Below, in pieces: positions 18,889 through 27,164 of a stretch of DNA of 39,913 bases. Origin of the DNA: Coriobacteriaceae bacterium (GTDB lineage: Bacteria; Actinomycetota; Coriobacteriia; Coriobacteriales; Coriobacteriaceae); assembly GCA_015062655.1 (NCBI GenBank), contig SUUG01000010.1:1-39913 (forward strand). Direction: 5' to 3'. Under the pieces are notes generated by a model. That model saw only the letters and a program-made list of their open reading frames with translations, was not told the origin of the DNA and did not search any database. Position 1 is the stretch's first letter. Each line of letters opens with the position of its first letter. A program made the position numbers and the translations under genes.

Positions 18889-18972
18889 GTTGCAGAAATG
18901 ACGACTATGCATAGGGACATACACAGCCGTCAACTTGTTTCGAAAAAAGGTGCAAAGCCGGAAGAAACGCAA
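18889..18972 (-). repeat. Dispersed hairpin repeat, copy B (inverted relative to A)
   Basis: On the minus strand this reads like copy A, with the loop TATGTCCCTATG conserved and similarity running about 20 bases beyond the unit. One stem arm has two changes (GACGACTATG). Copies A and B together form inverted ends around 18444-18888. Confidence 0.75.
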
Positions 18973-19160
18973 GCGGCCGTTGGTCTTCTGCCACCAAACG
19001 CCTTGCGCGGAGGGGTTGCTGCATCGAAAGGGGGCACGGCATCGACGTAGGCAGCGGTGCTGCAGGAGACGGTGCCGCACGCGATGGCGGTGCAAGCGGC
19101 ACCCCCCCGTCCACACGCGTCCGCCGCCCCTGGCGCGCGACCGCTCCCGCCGAAGCGCAC

Positions 19161-19823
19161 CTATACCGCGCGGGCGCTCGGGCAGATGTCCGTCATGGGA
19201 CACTCGCCGCACAGCGGGCTTCGGGCATGGCAGATCTCGCGGCCGAAGCTGATCCACTGGTGGTTCACGTTCTCCCAGTACTCCTGCGGGAGGATCTTGA
19301 GAAGGTCCTGCTCGGTCTTGAGCGGCTCCTTGGCATGCGTCTTGGGCGAGAGCATGAGCCGATGCGCGATGCGGTTCACGTGCGTATCGACCGCGATGCC
19401 CTCCACGATGCCGAAGCTCACGTTGAGCACGATGTTCGCCGTCTTGCGCCCCACGCCGGGAAGGCGCGTGAGCTCGGCCATCGTGCGCGGCACCTCACCG
19501 TGGAAATCGGCCATGATCATCTGCGCGGCCTCGACGGCATGCTTGGCCTTGGTCTTGTAGAAGCCGAGCGACTTGATGACCTCGGCGACCTCCTCCGCTG
19601 TGGCGCCCGCCATGGCCTCGGGCGTGGGCCACCGGCGGAAGAGCTCCGGCGTGGCCTTATTCACCTGCGCGTCCGTGGTCTGCGCCGAAAGCAGCACCGA
19701 GATGACCAGGCGAAACGGGTTCGCATGGTCGAGAAAGCACTCGACCGGCCCGTAGCGACGATTCAAGCGCTCGCAGAACTCCACGCCCCGCTCGCGCTTG
19801 GCAGCGTTGGTCTCGCGCGGCAT
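19161..19823 (-). CDS. nth: Endonuclease III
   Basis: A 220-residue base-excision repair glycosylase/AP lyase for oxidised pyrimidines. The helix-hairpin-helix LPGVGRKTAN (residues 121-130) carries the catalytic Lys127, with Asp146 in VDTHVNR. The C-terminal [4Fe-4S] cluster is Cys198-X6-Cys205-X2-Cys208-X5-Cys214. The start lies 2 bases after the rmuC stop, with GAGGAG inside the end of rmuC, so the two genes are coupled. Confidence 0.96.
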   Translation of the reverse strand: MPRETNAAKRERGVEFCERLNRRYGPVECFLDHANPFRLVISVLLSAQTTDAQVNKATPELFRRWPTPEAMAGATAEEVAEVIKSLGFYKTKAKHAVEAAQMIMADFHGEVPRTMAELTRLPGVGRKTANIVLNVSFGIVEGIAVDTHVNRIAHRLMLSPKTHAKEPLKTEQDLLKILPQEYWENVNHQWISFGREICHARSPLCGECPMTDICPSARAV

Positions 19824-19825
19824 GG

Positions 19826-21412
19826 CTACTCCTCCCCGTCCTCGCCGAGGACTTCCGCATCCCCGGCGTCCTCGATCTCGACTTCGACCCCGTCATCCAC
19901 GGCGCCCCCGAAGCCGAGGACCGCGGCGGCCTCAGCCGGGTCATCGAGCGCGACCACGCTCTTGAGCTTGCGCTCCATCATGTTCGTGCGCGTGTTGATG
20001 ATGCCGTTGACCGTCTTCTCGGCGGTTTGCAGCTGCTTGAGGGCGCGGCCGAGCTCCTTTTGGTACTTGGGGAACTCCGCCTTGACCGCCGAGAGGACCT
20101 TCTGGATCTCGTCGGCGCGCTTCTGGAAGGCGAAGGTCTGGTAGCTCATCTGGAGGCTGTTGAGGATCGCCGCCATAGTACTCGGGCCCGCCACGTTCAC
20201 GCGGTAGTCGCGCTGCAGGAGCTCGACCAGGCCCGGCATGTTGACGACCTCCGCATAGAGCCCCTCGAACGGGAGGAACATGATGCCGAAGCTCGTGGTG
20301 GCCGGCACGCTCAGGTACTTCTCGGAAATGTCCTTGGCCTCCGCCTTGATCTGCCGCTCGAGGACCTTGCGGGCCGAGGAGACGGCGTCGGAGTCCCCCT
20401 CCTCGAGCGCCTCGCGCAGGTGCTCGTAGGCGTCGCCGGGGAACTTGGAGTCGATCGGCAGGAGGATGGGATCCCCACCCTCGACCGGCAGCTTGACGGC
20501 GAACTCCACGCGCTCCGAGCTGTCGGGCACCGTGGCGACGTCCTCGAGGTACTGGTCGACCGAGAGGATCTCGCGCAGGATCGCTGCGAGCTGCACCTCA
20601 CCAAGGATGCCGCGGGTCTTCACGTTGGAGAGGACGCGCTTGAGGTCGCCCACGCCCGAGGCCACGGTGCGCATCTCGCCCAGGCCCTTGGATACCACGT
20701 CGAGCGAGTCACTCACCTGCTTGAACGAGGTGCTCAGCCGGTCGTTCAACGTCTTGGAGAGCTTCTCGTCGACCGTCTCGCGCATGCGCTCGAGCTGGGC
20801 CGCGTTGTCATCGCGTATGGTGGTGAGCTGGCGCTCGACCGTCTGGCGCACCTCGCCCAGGTTCTTGACGGCGGCCTCGGAGCTCACCTTGAGACCCTGG
20901 GTCATCTGGTCTTGGAAGCCCTGGATCTGTGTTTGGAACCCGCTGAAGCGCTCATCGAACTTCGAGAGCTGGTCACGCAGATCCCCCGATTGGCGCGAGA
21001 GGGTCTCGGTGAGCTTGGTGTCGACGATACCGCGGACCTCGGTGATCTGCGCCGCGGTGGCGTCGCGCTGGGACGCGAGGTGGGCCTCCGTCTCGCGGCG
21101 CAGGGCATCGACGCGCTCCGACGCCTGGGACACCTGGTGGAGCGTCGCCTCATGCCGCTGCTGGGCAGCGGCGGACTCGGCCGCCTGCTGGCGCGCGATG
21201 CCCGCCACGTCGTCCCGCGTGCGGGCGAGATCGGCATTCAAGGCGGCGATCGCGGTGCTCGCCTGCTCAAGCGCCGCGAGGGCCCGGTCTGCCCGTTCCT
21301 GCTGATCTGCCGTTGCCGTGCGGGCGCGGAAGGCCAGAGCGACGGCTACGACCGCAGCCGCAGCTCCGACAATCGCGACGGCCAAGACGATTCCGATGAG
21401 ATCCACGTGCAT
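19826..21412 (-). CDS. rmuC: RmuC-family DNA recombination protein
   Basis: 528 residues: one N-terminal membrane helix (about residues 5-28), a long coiled coil rich in Ala/Gln/Glu (about 35-230), then the RmuC nuclease-like domain with LPVEGGDPILLPIDSKFPGD (about 320-340). The family limits inversions and rearrangements at short inverted repeats, which is notable in a region full of them. ATG at 21412 is 4 bases from AGAGG; a GTG two codons in (21406) has better spacing from AGGAAGG and may be the true start. Confidence 0.93.
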   Translation of the reverse strand: MHVDLIGIVLAVAIVGAAAAVVAVALAFRARTATADQQERADRALAALEQASTAIAALNADLARTRDDVAGIARQQAAESAAAQQRHEATLHQVSQASERVDALRRETEAHLASQRDATAAQITEVRGIVDTKLTETLSRQSGDLRDQLSKFDERFSGFQTQIQGFQDQMTQGLKVSSEAAVKNLGEVRQTVERQLTTIRDDNAAQLERMRETVDEKLSKTLNDRLSTSFKQVSDSLDVVSKGLGEMRTVASGVGDLKRVLSNVKTRGILGEVQLAAILREILSVDQYLEDVATVPDSSERVEFAVKLPVEGGDPILLPIDSKFPGDAYEHLREALEEGDSDAVSSARKVLERQIKAEAKDISEKYLSVPATTSFGIMFLPFEGLYAEVVNMPGLVELLQRDYRVNVAGPSTMAAILNSLQMSYQTFAFQKRADEIQKVLSAVKAEFPKYQKELGRALKQLQTAEKTVNGIINTRTNMMERKLKSVVALDDPAEAAAVLGFGGAVDDGVEVEIEDAGDAEVLGEDGEE

Positions 21413-21478
21413 CCTTCCTCTCTTCAGTGCTGCAGACCATTATACGGGGCGTGCGGACAGAGGTTCACGAAGCGGCAG

Positions 21479-22228
21479 CTACGCCCGCAGGGTGAGGTTG
21501 TACCAGGTGGCGAAGGCGATCATTGCCGCGGCGACAAGCCCCATGGCGACCGCCCAGCGCCGCTCGGCCGCCACGTACTCGTCGGGCGACCTCGCGTCGA
21601 TCACACGCAGATACCCCACGTGGTTCGCCGTGCGCGCGTAGAAGAACATGAAGGCGAGGGTTCCCGCGAGCGCGATCCCCGCGAGCAGGGGGCTCCCCTG
21701 CCCGCGCACGGCCACCCAGATCAGGTTATCCACCATGATCCATATCGGGTAGAGCACCACCGCGAAGACCTGCCCGTGTCCGGCGCCCCAGATAGGCGGC
21801 ATGAAGAACGCTCCCCAGTTGAACGCGGGAATCCGGTAGAGCGGACGGTCGATCGGCAACTCGAGGATGACCGCCATTTGATGACGGTCGTGCCGCAGGT
21901 GATCTTTGCAGGAGCCATCGAGCTCCTGGAAGCACCGGCAGGCGCAGCAGTATCCGACGAGCCGCATGCCCGGCTCCGGCTTCGGGAGCCCCGTCTCGGC
22001 GGCGCGAGGACGGGCGGCGGTCACGGCGACCGCCCGTGGGTGCTCCTCCGGCGGACCCGAGGCCGCGACACCAGGTGAATCCGGGCGGCATCCGCCCGGC
22101 GCCGCGGATGGGTGCGGCAGATTCGCCACCGTTGCCGCGGCCGCATCCGCCAGCGGCCCGGCTGCCGTCGCGGCCCGCCCGGCGCCATCGGAGGCGCTAT
22201 CCACCTTCACGACCCGGTCATCATCCAT
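21479..22228 (-). CDS. Hypothetical membrane protein with Cys-rich motif
   Basis: 249 residues. An Ala/Pro-rich, probably disordered first 85 residues are followed by GYCCACRCFQELDGSC (92-107; five Cys) with nearby His residues that could bind metal. Then comes FNWGAFFMPPIWGAGHGQ (137-154), a motif common in small membrane proteins of the NWGAF type, and membrane segments at about 155-175, 183-200 and 226-245. GAGGGA lies before the start at 22228. No function is recognised. It is on its own between rmuC and a second small membrane protein. Confidence 0.65.
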   Translation of the reverse strand: MDDDRVVKVDSASDGAGRAATAAGPLADAAAATVANLPHPSAAPGGCRPDSPGVAASGPPEEHPRAVAVTAARPRAAETGLPKPEPGMRLVGYCCACRCFQELDGSCKDHLRHDRHQMAVILELPIDRPLYRIPAFNWGAFFMPPIWGAGHGQVFAVVLYPIWIMVDNLIWVAVRGQGSPLLAGIALAGTLAFMFFYARTANHVGYLRVIDARSPDEYVAAERRWAVAMGLVAAAMIAFATWYNLTLRA

Positions 22229-22483
22229 AGCAGTCCCTCAATCCGCCACGTCCGCGCATCACCCGCCATCTTACGCGCTCTGCGCCCACGCCGCAGGAAG
22301 CGCTCCGCCTTGGGTTGATCCCGGTACCCGCACCGCAGGGCGCGTCCGGCCTCCGGCTGATCCCGGCGCCCGCCGGCCCCCGGCTGATCCCGGACTCGCT
22401 CCCCCGCGGGTCGCGTGACCACTCAGTTGTTCCCGGCCCTCCCGCACGCGGCGGGTCACGGCCCCGTATCACGGCGCGCATCG
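22229..22483. other. Low-complexity GC-rich spacer
   Basis: Repeats of CTGATCCCGG and CCGGC-type words appear four times in imperfect form (22315-22400). Frames on both strands are short and repetitive. No gene or clear signal is seen. Confidence 0.4.
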
Positions 22484-22942
22484 TCAGATCATGGGCAGGA
22501 TCGCCCGAACGCCGCCCTCGATCTGGGAGGCGAGCACCTGCAGCTGGTCAACGACCTGCTCCGGCGTGAAGCCCCTCAAGATGAGCGTGACCGTATACGA
22601 CACGAAGAAAGCCACTGCCATCAGCACCGGCAAGGCGAACGCCAACGCAAGCACGCGCAGGATCCGGCCGAGCGCGCGGCGGCGCTCCCGCTTCCGGCTG
22701 AAGGCGATCTCAGCCTCATATGACTCGTACGCCGAGCCGCAGGCGGCTTCCGCGGCCCGCGGGACCGCCTGCGCCCGGGGCGCGGGCGCCGGTATGGGCC
22801 CCGATGCGGGCTCCGGCACAGGATCAAGGGCTCGATCCGGCCCATCGAACAAGGTGGAGCCGCACCCAACCCCTGCCCGCCCGACATCGGTGCGCCGTGC
22901 CCGACCGGCTGCCTGCCCAGGCGATTCCAGAAACAGATTCAT
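22484..22942 (-). CDS. Hypothetical single-pass membrane protein
   Basis: 152 residues. The first 75 are Pro/Ala-rich and low complexity. A basic patch (SRKRERRRALGR) is followed by a long hydrophobic helix (VLALAFALPVLMAVAFFVSY, about 96-115) and an amphipathic tail with FTPEQVVDQLQVLASQIEGG. AGAGG precedes the start at 22942. No family is recognised. Confidence 0.55.
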   Translation of the reverse strand: MNLFLESPGQAAGRARRTDVGRAGVGCGSTLFDGPDRALDPVPEPASGPIPAPAPRAQAVPRAAEAACGSAYESYEAEIAFSRKRERRRALGRILRVLALAFALPVLMAVAFFVSYTVTLILRGFTPEQVVDQLQVLASQIEGGVRAILPMI

Positions 22943-23055
22943 TGCACAACCTCTTTCCGAGGCGCGCGTGGAGGGGTCAGATCATCATGGGCCGCCGCCA
23001 AAAGGGCGTCAAGGGAAACACCCCAATTCGCTCGAGGCACGCCAACAAGAAACCC

Positions 23056-23565
23056 CTATCCTTCCAGTTCATCACCGGTTTTTCTTTCAATGGCGCAGTT
23101 CATCGAGCGTTCGAGATACGCCACGACGGCCTCAGCGCAGGGCTTCACGGCCGCGGCCACGGCAGGCGTGAGGCCGCGCTCCAAGGCGCCCGCGCCCGCA
23201 TCGGCGATCTGCGCGCCGAAGCACCTGCCCACCGCGCAGCGCGCCCCCATGAACCGCGCCGCCGCGAGCACGTCGGCGAAGCGCACCTCGTGCAGCGACA
23301 TCATCTCTCCGGAGCCGGCCATATCGTCCGGGTCGAAGGCCAGCACCGTCCCCGGAGCCTCCCCGGTGCCGTCGAGGGCATCCACCACGACCGCGGCCTT
23401 TACGGACATCAGGTCCGGCACCACCGCATAGCCCATGACCGCGCGGTCGAGCACGCGGACGTTGCCGGGGAGCACGTAGTGACCGGCCAGGTGCCGCGCG
23501 ACCGCCGACCCGAAGCCGTCATCGCGCCGGTACTCGTTGCCAACGCAGATCACCGCGATGTCCAT
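23056..23565 (-). CDS. [NiFe] hydrogenase maturation protease (HyaD/HybD family)
   Basis: A 169-residue cytoplasmic endopeptidase. It removes the C-terminal tail of the hydrogenase large subunit once nickel is inserted. Glu11 in GNEYRRDDGFG, Asp62 in VVDALDGTG and His92 are in the positions of the nickel-sensing Glu, Asp and His of HybD. The large subunit at 25500-27164 ends in a processable DPCxxCxxH plus 20-residue tail, so substrate and enzyme sit in the same window. GGGAGG lies right before the start at 23565. Confidence 0.9.
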   Translation of the reverse strand: MDIAVICVGNEYRRDDGFGSAVARHLAGHYVLPGNVRVLDRAVMGYAVVPDLMSVKAAVVVDALDGTGEAPGTVLAFDPDDMAGSGEMMSLHEVRFADVLAAARFMGARCAVGRCFGAQIADAGAGALERGLTPAVAAAVKPCAEAVVAYLERSMNCAIERKTGDELEG

Positions 23566-23611
23566 AGCCCTCCCGCCTTTGGTGCCGTACGCAGCGCAAC
23601 CACCCTACACC

Positions 23612-23644
23612 AAAAACCCGGACGCTTCCGAGACGCCCGGGTTC
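23612..23644 (-). terminator. Terminator-like hairpin upstream of the maturation protease
   Basis: AACCCGG (23615-23621) pairs with CCGGGTT (23637-23643), and on the minus strand the stem runs into five Ts (23612-23616). It would stop transcripts from the yccF side, so the protease needs its own promoter or read-through. Confidence 0.55.
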
Positions 23645-23739
23645 GGTGCCGTCGCACGCCGGCATGAGAGGCGAGCTGCAGGATGGGTTCGTCTCTTACG
23701 GGCATTCTGCCCTCTCATCGCGACCCGATGATGTGAAAC

Positions 23740-24171
23740 ATGCAGATTGACGATATCTGTCCGCTTTCCCCACGATTCGTACAGAAATCAGATACCAGTT
23801 GCGACTGCCGTCGCGCGCCCCATCACGCGTCGACGAAGCGCGCCCGCCAGCAGGCGGCCGACGCGCGCGCGGACAAGGGCGTGACCCAGCAGGAGCTCGC
23901 CGCGACGCTCGCCGACCTCGCCATGGCGCGGGACGCCTACGACCGCCTCAAGGCGCGGCCCGGCGATCGCGCCGACGGCGACGGCGGCACGGTCACGACC
24001 GCCGGGTTCGAGACCGGGTGCGGCTCCGGTGCCGACGCCGCGTCCCCGAGCGGCATCCCACAGCTCGGAGACAACGGCGCAACCATCGCCGCCGCCGCAA
24101 TCGCCGCAGCGGGCATCGCCGACCTCGGTGCGGGAGCCGTCATGTCCCGACGCGAACGCGACGGGGACTAG
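23740..24171 (+). pseudogene. Fragment of a wall-anchored surface protein
   Basis: The frame has an unconvincing start (no ribosome site at 23740) and about 30 N-terminal residues without character. A coiled-coil-like stretch follows (KGVTQQELAATLADLAMARD), and then a classical cell-wall sorting layout: a Gly/Ser spacer, IPQLGDNGA in the place of LPxTG, the hydrophobic helix TIAAAAIAAAGIADLGAGAV, and a basic end SRRERDGD. The Thr of LPxTG is Leu here, so sortase cleavage is doubtful. This looks like the 3' remnant of a larger gene. Bases 23834-23870 are identical, inverted, to 27231-27267 in the hydrogenase small-subunit gene. Confidence 0.55.
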
Positions 24172-24198
24172 CGCGCACGGACAGAGCACGTTCCATGA

Positions 24199-24234
24199 GG
24201 AAAGCCGGTAGCGACCGTGCTACCGGGGCTTTCC
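24199..24234. terminator. Bidirectional hairpin terminator
   Basis: GGAAAG-CCGGTAGC, a 6-base loop, and GCTACCGG-GG-CTTTCC: 8 perfect inner pairs plus 6 outer pairs around a two-base bulge. Short T-rich tails follow on both strands. It lies between the surface-protein fragment (plus) and yccF (minus). Confidence 0.7.
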
Positions 24235-24260
24235 CGTTACCGGTCGAATCGCCGGGCTGC

Positions 24261-24626
24261 TTACCTCGGCGTGATTTCGGCGCCGAACGGCATAAGCGAG
24301 AGGCGAGCCATCTTGAAAAGCTGCAACCCGATGGGGATGCCGATGATGGTGATGCAGTAGAGGCACCCGAGAACGAGGTAGGCGAGCGCCATCCACAGGC
24401 CGCAGAGCACGAGCCAGACGATGTTGGCGACGGTCGACGGGGCGCCTCCGCCGTAGGTCACATCGACGCCGAACGGCGCGAGCGTGAGACGTGCCATCTT
24501 GAACGCCTGCAAGCCGAGCGGGATGCCGACGACGGTCACGCACAGGACGCAGCCCGCGACCCACCACGCGAACGCCGTCACGAGTCCGCCGAAGATGATC
24601 CAGACGACGTTTGCGATGAGCGGCAT
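24261..24626 (-). CDS. YccF domain-containing membrane protein
   Basis: 121 residues made of two similar halves, each with a membrane helix pair followed by GIPxGLQxFKMARLxLxPFG. This internal duplication is the mark of the YccF family of small inner-membrane proteins of unknown function. The start at 24626 (MPLIANVVW) has AAAGGAT upstream. It follows the hydrogenase cytochrome b gene after 150 bases; there is no known functional link. Confidence 0.88.
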   Translation of the reverse strand: MPLIANVVWIIFGGLVTAFAWWVAGCVLCVTVVGIPLGLQAFKMARLTLAPFGVDVTYGGGAPSTVANIVWLVLCGLWMALAYLVLGCLYCITIIGIPIGLQLFKMARLSLMPFGAEITPR

Positions 24627-24776
24627 GGCGCATCCTTTCAGTCGATGGGTGCGGGCAGCTCGCCGTCCAGCCGCTACCGACGAGCACCTCACGACGCGAA
24701 CACGGCGCACACGGCAGAGAGGACGATTGCTGCGGCGAGCGTGAGCACGGCCACGAACGAGAGCCCGGCCGCGCCG

Positions 24777-25499
24777 CTACCGCTTGTCCTTGAACGTCTC
24801 GCCGCAGTCGGACTCCTCGCCCAGGCCGTCGAAACCCACGATGTTCATCGTCTCGGGGTCGTACACCAAACCCGGCGTCTCTTTCCAGAAGAAGATCAGC
24901 TTGGCCGGGCTCACGCCCTCGATCAGCGACAGGTACACGTGGATGCACATGAACCCCAGGAAGACCCACATCATGAAGTAGTGCAGGATGCGCACCTTCA
25001 TCGGCCCGCCGAGAAGGTCCATGCCCGCGGCGAAGATCGGCATCGAGGCCGTCGTACCCCACAGGCACAGGCCCGTGTAGCCCGTGAACAGGATCAGCAC
25101 GGGAATCAGCAGGTAGGTGATCTTCTGCGGCACGCCGAGCTTGGCCGCGATCGGATGCTCGCGGCGCAGGAACAGGTAGTAGCTGATCCACGCCCAGAGC
25201 TGGTGGCGGTTGTCGCGCTGCGGGAGCCACGTCTTCACGTCGAGCACCGTCTCGCGCGTGCCCGGCGCCGGCGCGCTCTTGATGAAGAACGCCAGCACGA
25301 CGCGCACGAGGCAGTTCACGAGCAGCACGATGCCGAAGAAGATGTGCAGGCCGCGGGCGAGCGACATCACGCCGCCGAACAGCGGGTAGTGGATGTAGAA
25401 CCCCGTGCCGATGAGGAAGATCATCGCGACTAGGTTGATCCAGTGGGTCACCACGAACGGCAGCGGATGCGCCTCGCGGTAGTGTGCCATATGTGCCAT
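24777..25499 (-). CDS. Hydrogenase cytochrome b subunit
   Basis: A 240-residue membrane di-heme cytochrome b that carries electrons from the periplasmic-side hydrogenase to the quinone pool. Four main membrane segments are visible, with heme-type His residues in VVTHWINL, GLHIFFG, ILHYFMMW and CIHVYLSL. It starts directly at the large-subunit stop, so the genes are coupled. An ATG three codons further in (25490) is an alternative start. Confidence 0.9.
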   Translation of the reverse strand: MAHMAHYREAHPLPFVVTHWINLVAMIFLIGTGFYIHYPLFGGVMSLARGLHIFFGIVLLVNCLVRVVLAFFIKSAPAPGTRETVLDVKTWLPQRDNRHQLWAWISYYLFLRREHPIAAKLGVPQKITYLLIPVLILFTGYTGLCLWGTTASMPIFAAGMDLLGGPMKVRILHYFMMWVFLGFMCIHVYLSLIEGVSPAKLIFFWKETPGLVYDPETMNIVGFDGLGEESDCGETFKDKR

Positions 25500-27164
25500 C
25501 TACTCCACCCCCCACGGAGACGTGACCACGCTGAACGTCTTGCCGGTCTTCGGCTCGCTCACGTGGCACGCGCAGGCCGTGCACGGATCGACGCTGTGAA
25601 CGATGCGCACAGCGTCGAGCGGCTTCTCGATGTCGGTGACCTCGGTGTCGAGCAGCATGGACTCGAGCGGCCCCGGCTGGTTCGACCCGTCGATCGGCGA
25701 GAGGTTCCAGGTGGACGGGATGATCTCCTGGTAGTGGGTGATCACGTCGTCCTTGACCGTCTCCGTGTGGAGCAGCGCGCCGCGGGGCGCCTCCCACAGG
25801 CCCAGGCCCTGGCCGGTCGTCGTGGCCGCGGCGGTGTAGTACTCCGCCTTGCCGTCCTTCATGAGGGCGACGAGCTCGTTCAGGTCGTCCTCCATCTTGT
25901 CCGCCACGTAAGCGGCCTCGAGCACGCGCGTGAGCAGACGGCCCGCCACGCAGTCGAGGTCGGTGAGGGCGAGGCCGGTCTTGGCGAGCGCCCCGTCCAC
26001 GAGCTCCACGATCGGCTTCACGCCGCGCGCGTAGCCCGCGAGCATGCGGGAGATCCCGCCGGCCTGGTAGGGCCTGCCGTCGTAGCGCGGCGCCTTGCAC
26101 CAGGTGTACTTGTTGTTGAAGTTCTTGCCGTCCCCGGGCCATTGCGCCACGGTCGCGCCGTCTCGCGGGTTCAGCGGCGCGCCGTTCTGGTAGAAGGCGT
26201 GCGTGACGTCCTCGGTGATGAGGTCGGCGTCCACATCGGAGATGTGGAGGGTGCCGTCCGCGTCGAGCACCACGATGCCGGCCGGCAGGTAGCGGTCGTT
26301 GAGCTCGCGGCTCGCGGCGTCGAGCACGCCGAAGGACACGAAGTGCCCGTCGCCCTTGCCCATGCCCACGAGGTTGGGGTACTTCGACACGATCATATAG
26401 AGGTCGGGGATCATCGTCCCGTGGATCCAGTGCTTGAGCTCCTGGATGCGGTAGAGGATCTCGTCGAGTTTCTCGGGCGTGGGCACGAAGGAGGTACCGC
26501 CCGGGATCGAGGTCATGATATGGGGCATCTTGCCGCCGATGAGCGCGCAGATCTGCGATGCCTTGGCCTGGTTCTCGATGCCCTCGAAGTAGTGGGCGGT
26601 GCCCACGAGGTCCTCGGCCGGCGTGAGGTGGAAGGCGGAACCGCCGTCCGCGTCCTTCACGTCGAACCAGTTGCCGGAGAAGATCGAGAGCTGCCCGTTC
26701 TCGGCGAAGGCCTTGAGACGCGCGATCAGGGCCTCGAAGTCCGTGCCCGAGGTGCCGTAGGTGCGGCAGACCTCGTAGGCGTCCGCGGCGTCCGCGCTCA
26801 CGGCGTTCAAGGGGTTGATGTAATCGAGCCCGGCGAGGTTGTAGAACCACAGGATCGTGGAATGCAGGATCTGCCCGCCCTCGGCGAGGTTGCGCACGAG
26901 GCGCGCACCCTCGGGGGCCTGGATGCCGTAGGCGTCCTCGGCCGCGAGGCAGGAGGTGTGCACGTGCGAGACGGGGCAGACGCCGCAGATGCGCTCGGAG
27001 ATGAGGGCGGCGTCGTAGGGGGTGCGCCCGGTGAGGGCGTTCTCGAGACCGCGGTAGAGGTTGCCCGACGACCAGGCCTGGGTGACCTTGCCGTTCTCAA
27101 CCTCCATCTCGATGGAGAGGTGGCCCTCGATGCGGGTGATGGGGTCGACGACGGAGCGCGCCAT
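25500..27164 (-). CDS. [NiFe] hydrogenase large subunit
   Basis: 554 residues, holding the NiFe(CN)2CO site. The proximal pair is Cys60/Cys63 in ERICGVCPVSH and the distal pair Cys528/Cys531 in DPCTACACH, followed by a 20-residue tail after His534 that the maturation protease would remove. Strong resemblance to group 1 membrane-bound uptake enzymes. The ATG at 27164 shares its A with the small-subunit TGA; a GTG at 27167 is the alternative. Hyp proteins for the metal ligands must be encoded elsewhere. Confidence 0.96.
   Translation of the reverse strand: MARSVVDPITRIEGHLSIEMEVENGKVTQAWSSGNLYRGLENALTGRTPYDAALISERICGVCPVSHVHTSCLAAEDAYGIQAPEGARLVRNLAEGGQILHSTILWFYNLAGLDYINPLNAVSADAADAYEVCRTYGTSGTDFEALIARLKAFAENGQLSIFSGNWFDVKDADGGSAFHLTPAEDLVGTAHYFEGIENQAKASQICALIGGKMPHIMTSIPGGTSFVPTPEKLDEILYRIQELKHWIHGTMIPDLYMIVSKYPNLVGMGKGDGHFVSFGVLDAASRELNDRYLPAGIVVLDADGTLHISDVDADLITEDVTHAFYQNGAPLNPRDGATVAQWPGDGKNFNNKYTWCKAPRYDGRPYQAGGISRMLAGYARGVKPIVELVDGALAKTGLALTDLDCVAGRLLTRVLEAAYVADKMEDDLNELVALMKDGKAEYYTAAATTTGQGLGLWEAPRGALLHTETVKDDVITHYQEIIPSTWNLSPIDGSNQPGPLESMLLDTEVTDIEKPLDAVRIVHSVDPCTACACHVSEPKTGKTFSVVTSPWGVE

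Larger units (their letters stand above)
18124..19160. other. Gene-free region with dispersed hairpin repeats
   Basis: The first 170 bases are low-complexity GC-rich DNA (GCGGC-type runs). From 18359 to 18972 two inverted copies of a hairpin repeat flank about 445 bases without a credible gene: the open frames are Arg-rich and lack ribosome sites. A partial third copy (GTTGCGTTTCTTACGG near 18816) and an isolated GATGCCGAACGTGCG near 18534 also occur. The rest, to nth, holds nothing recognised. Confidence 0.6.

Noticed and set aside
24627..24776. Short hydrophobic frame between cytochrome b and yccF on the minus strand (ends VLSAVCAVFAS)
   Set aside because: It looks like a membrane helix, but no ATG or ribosome site opens it. 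Possibly a remnant; too weak to call.
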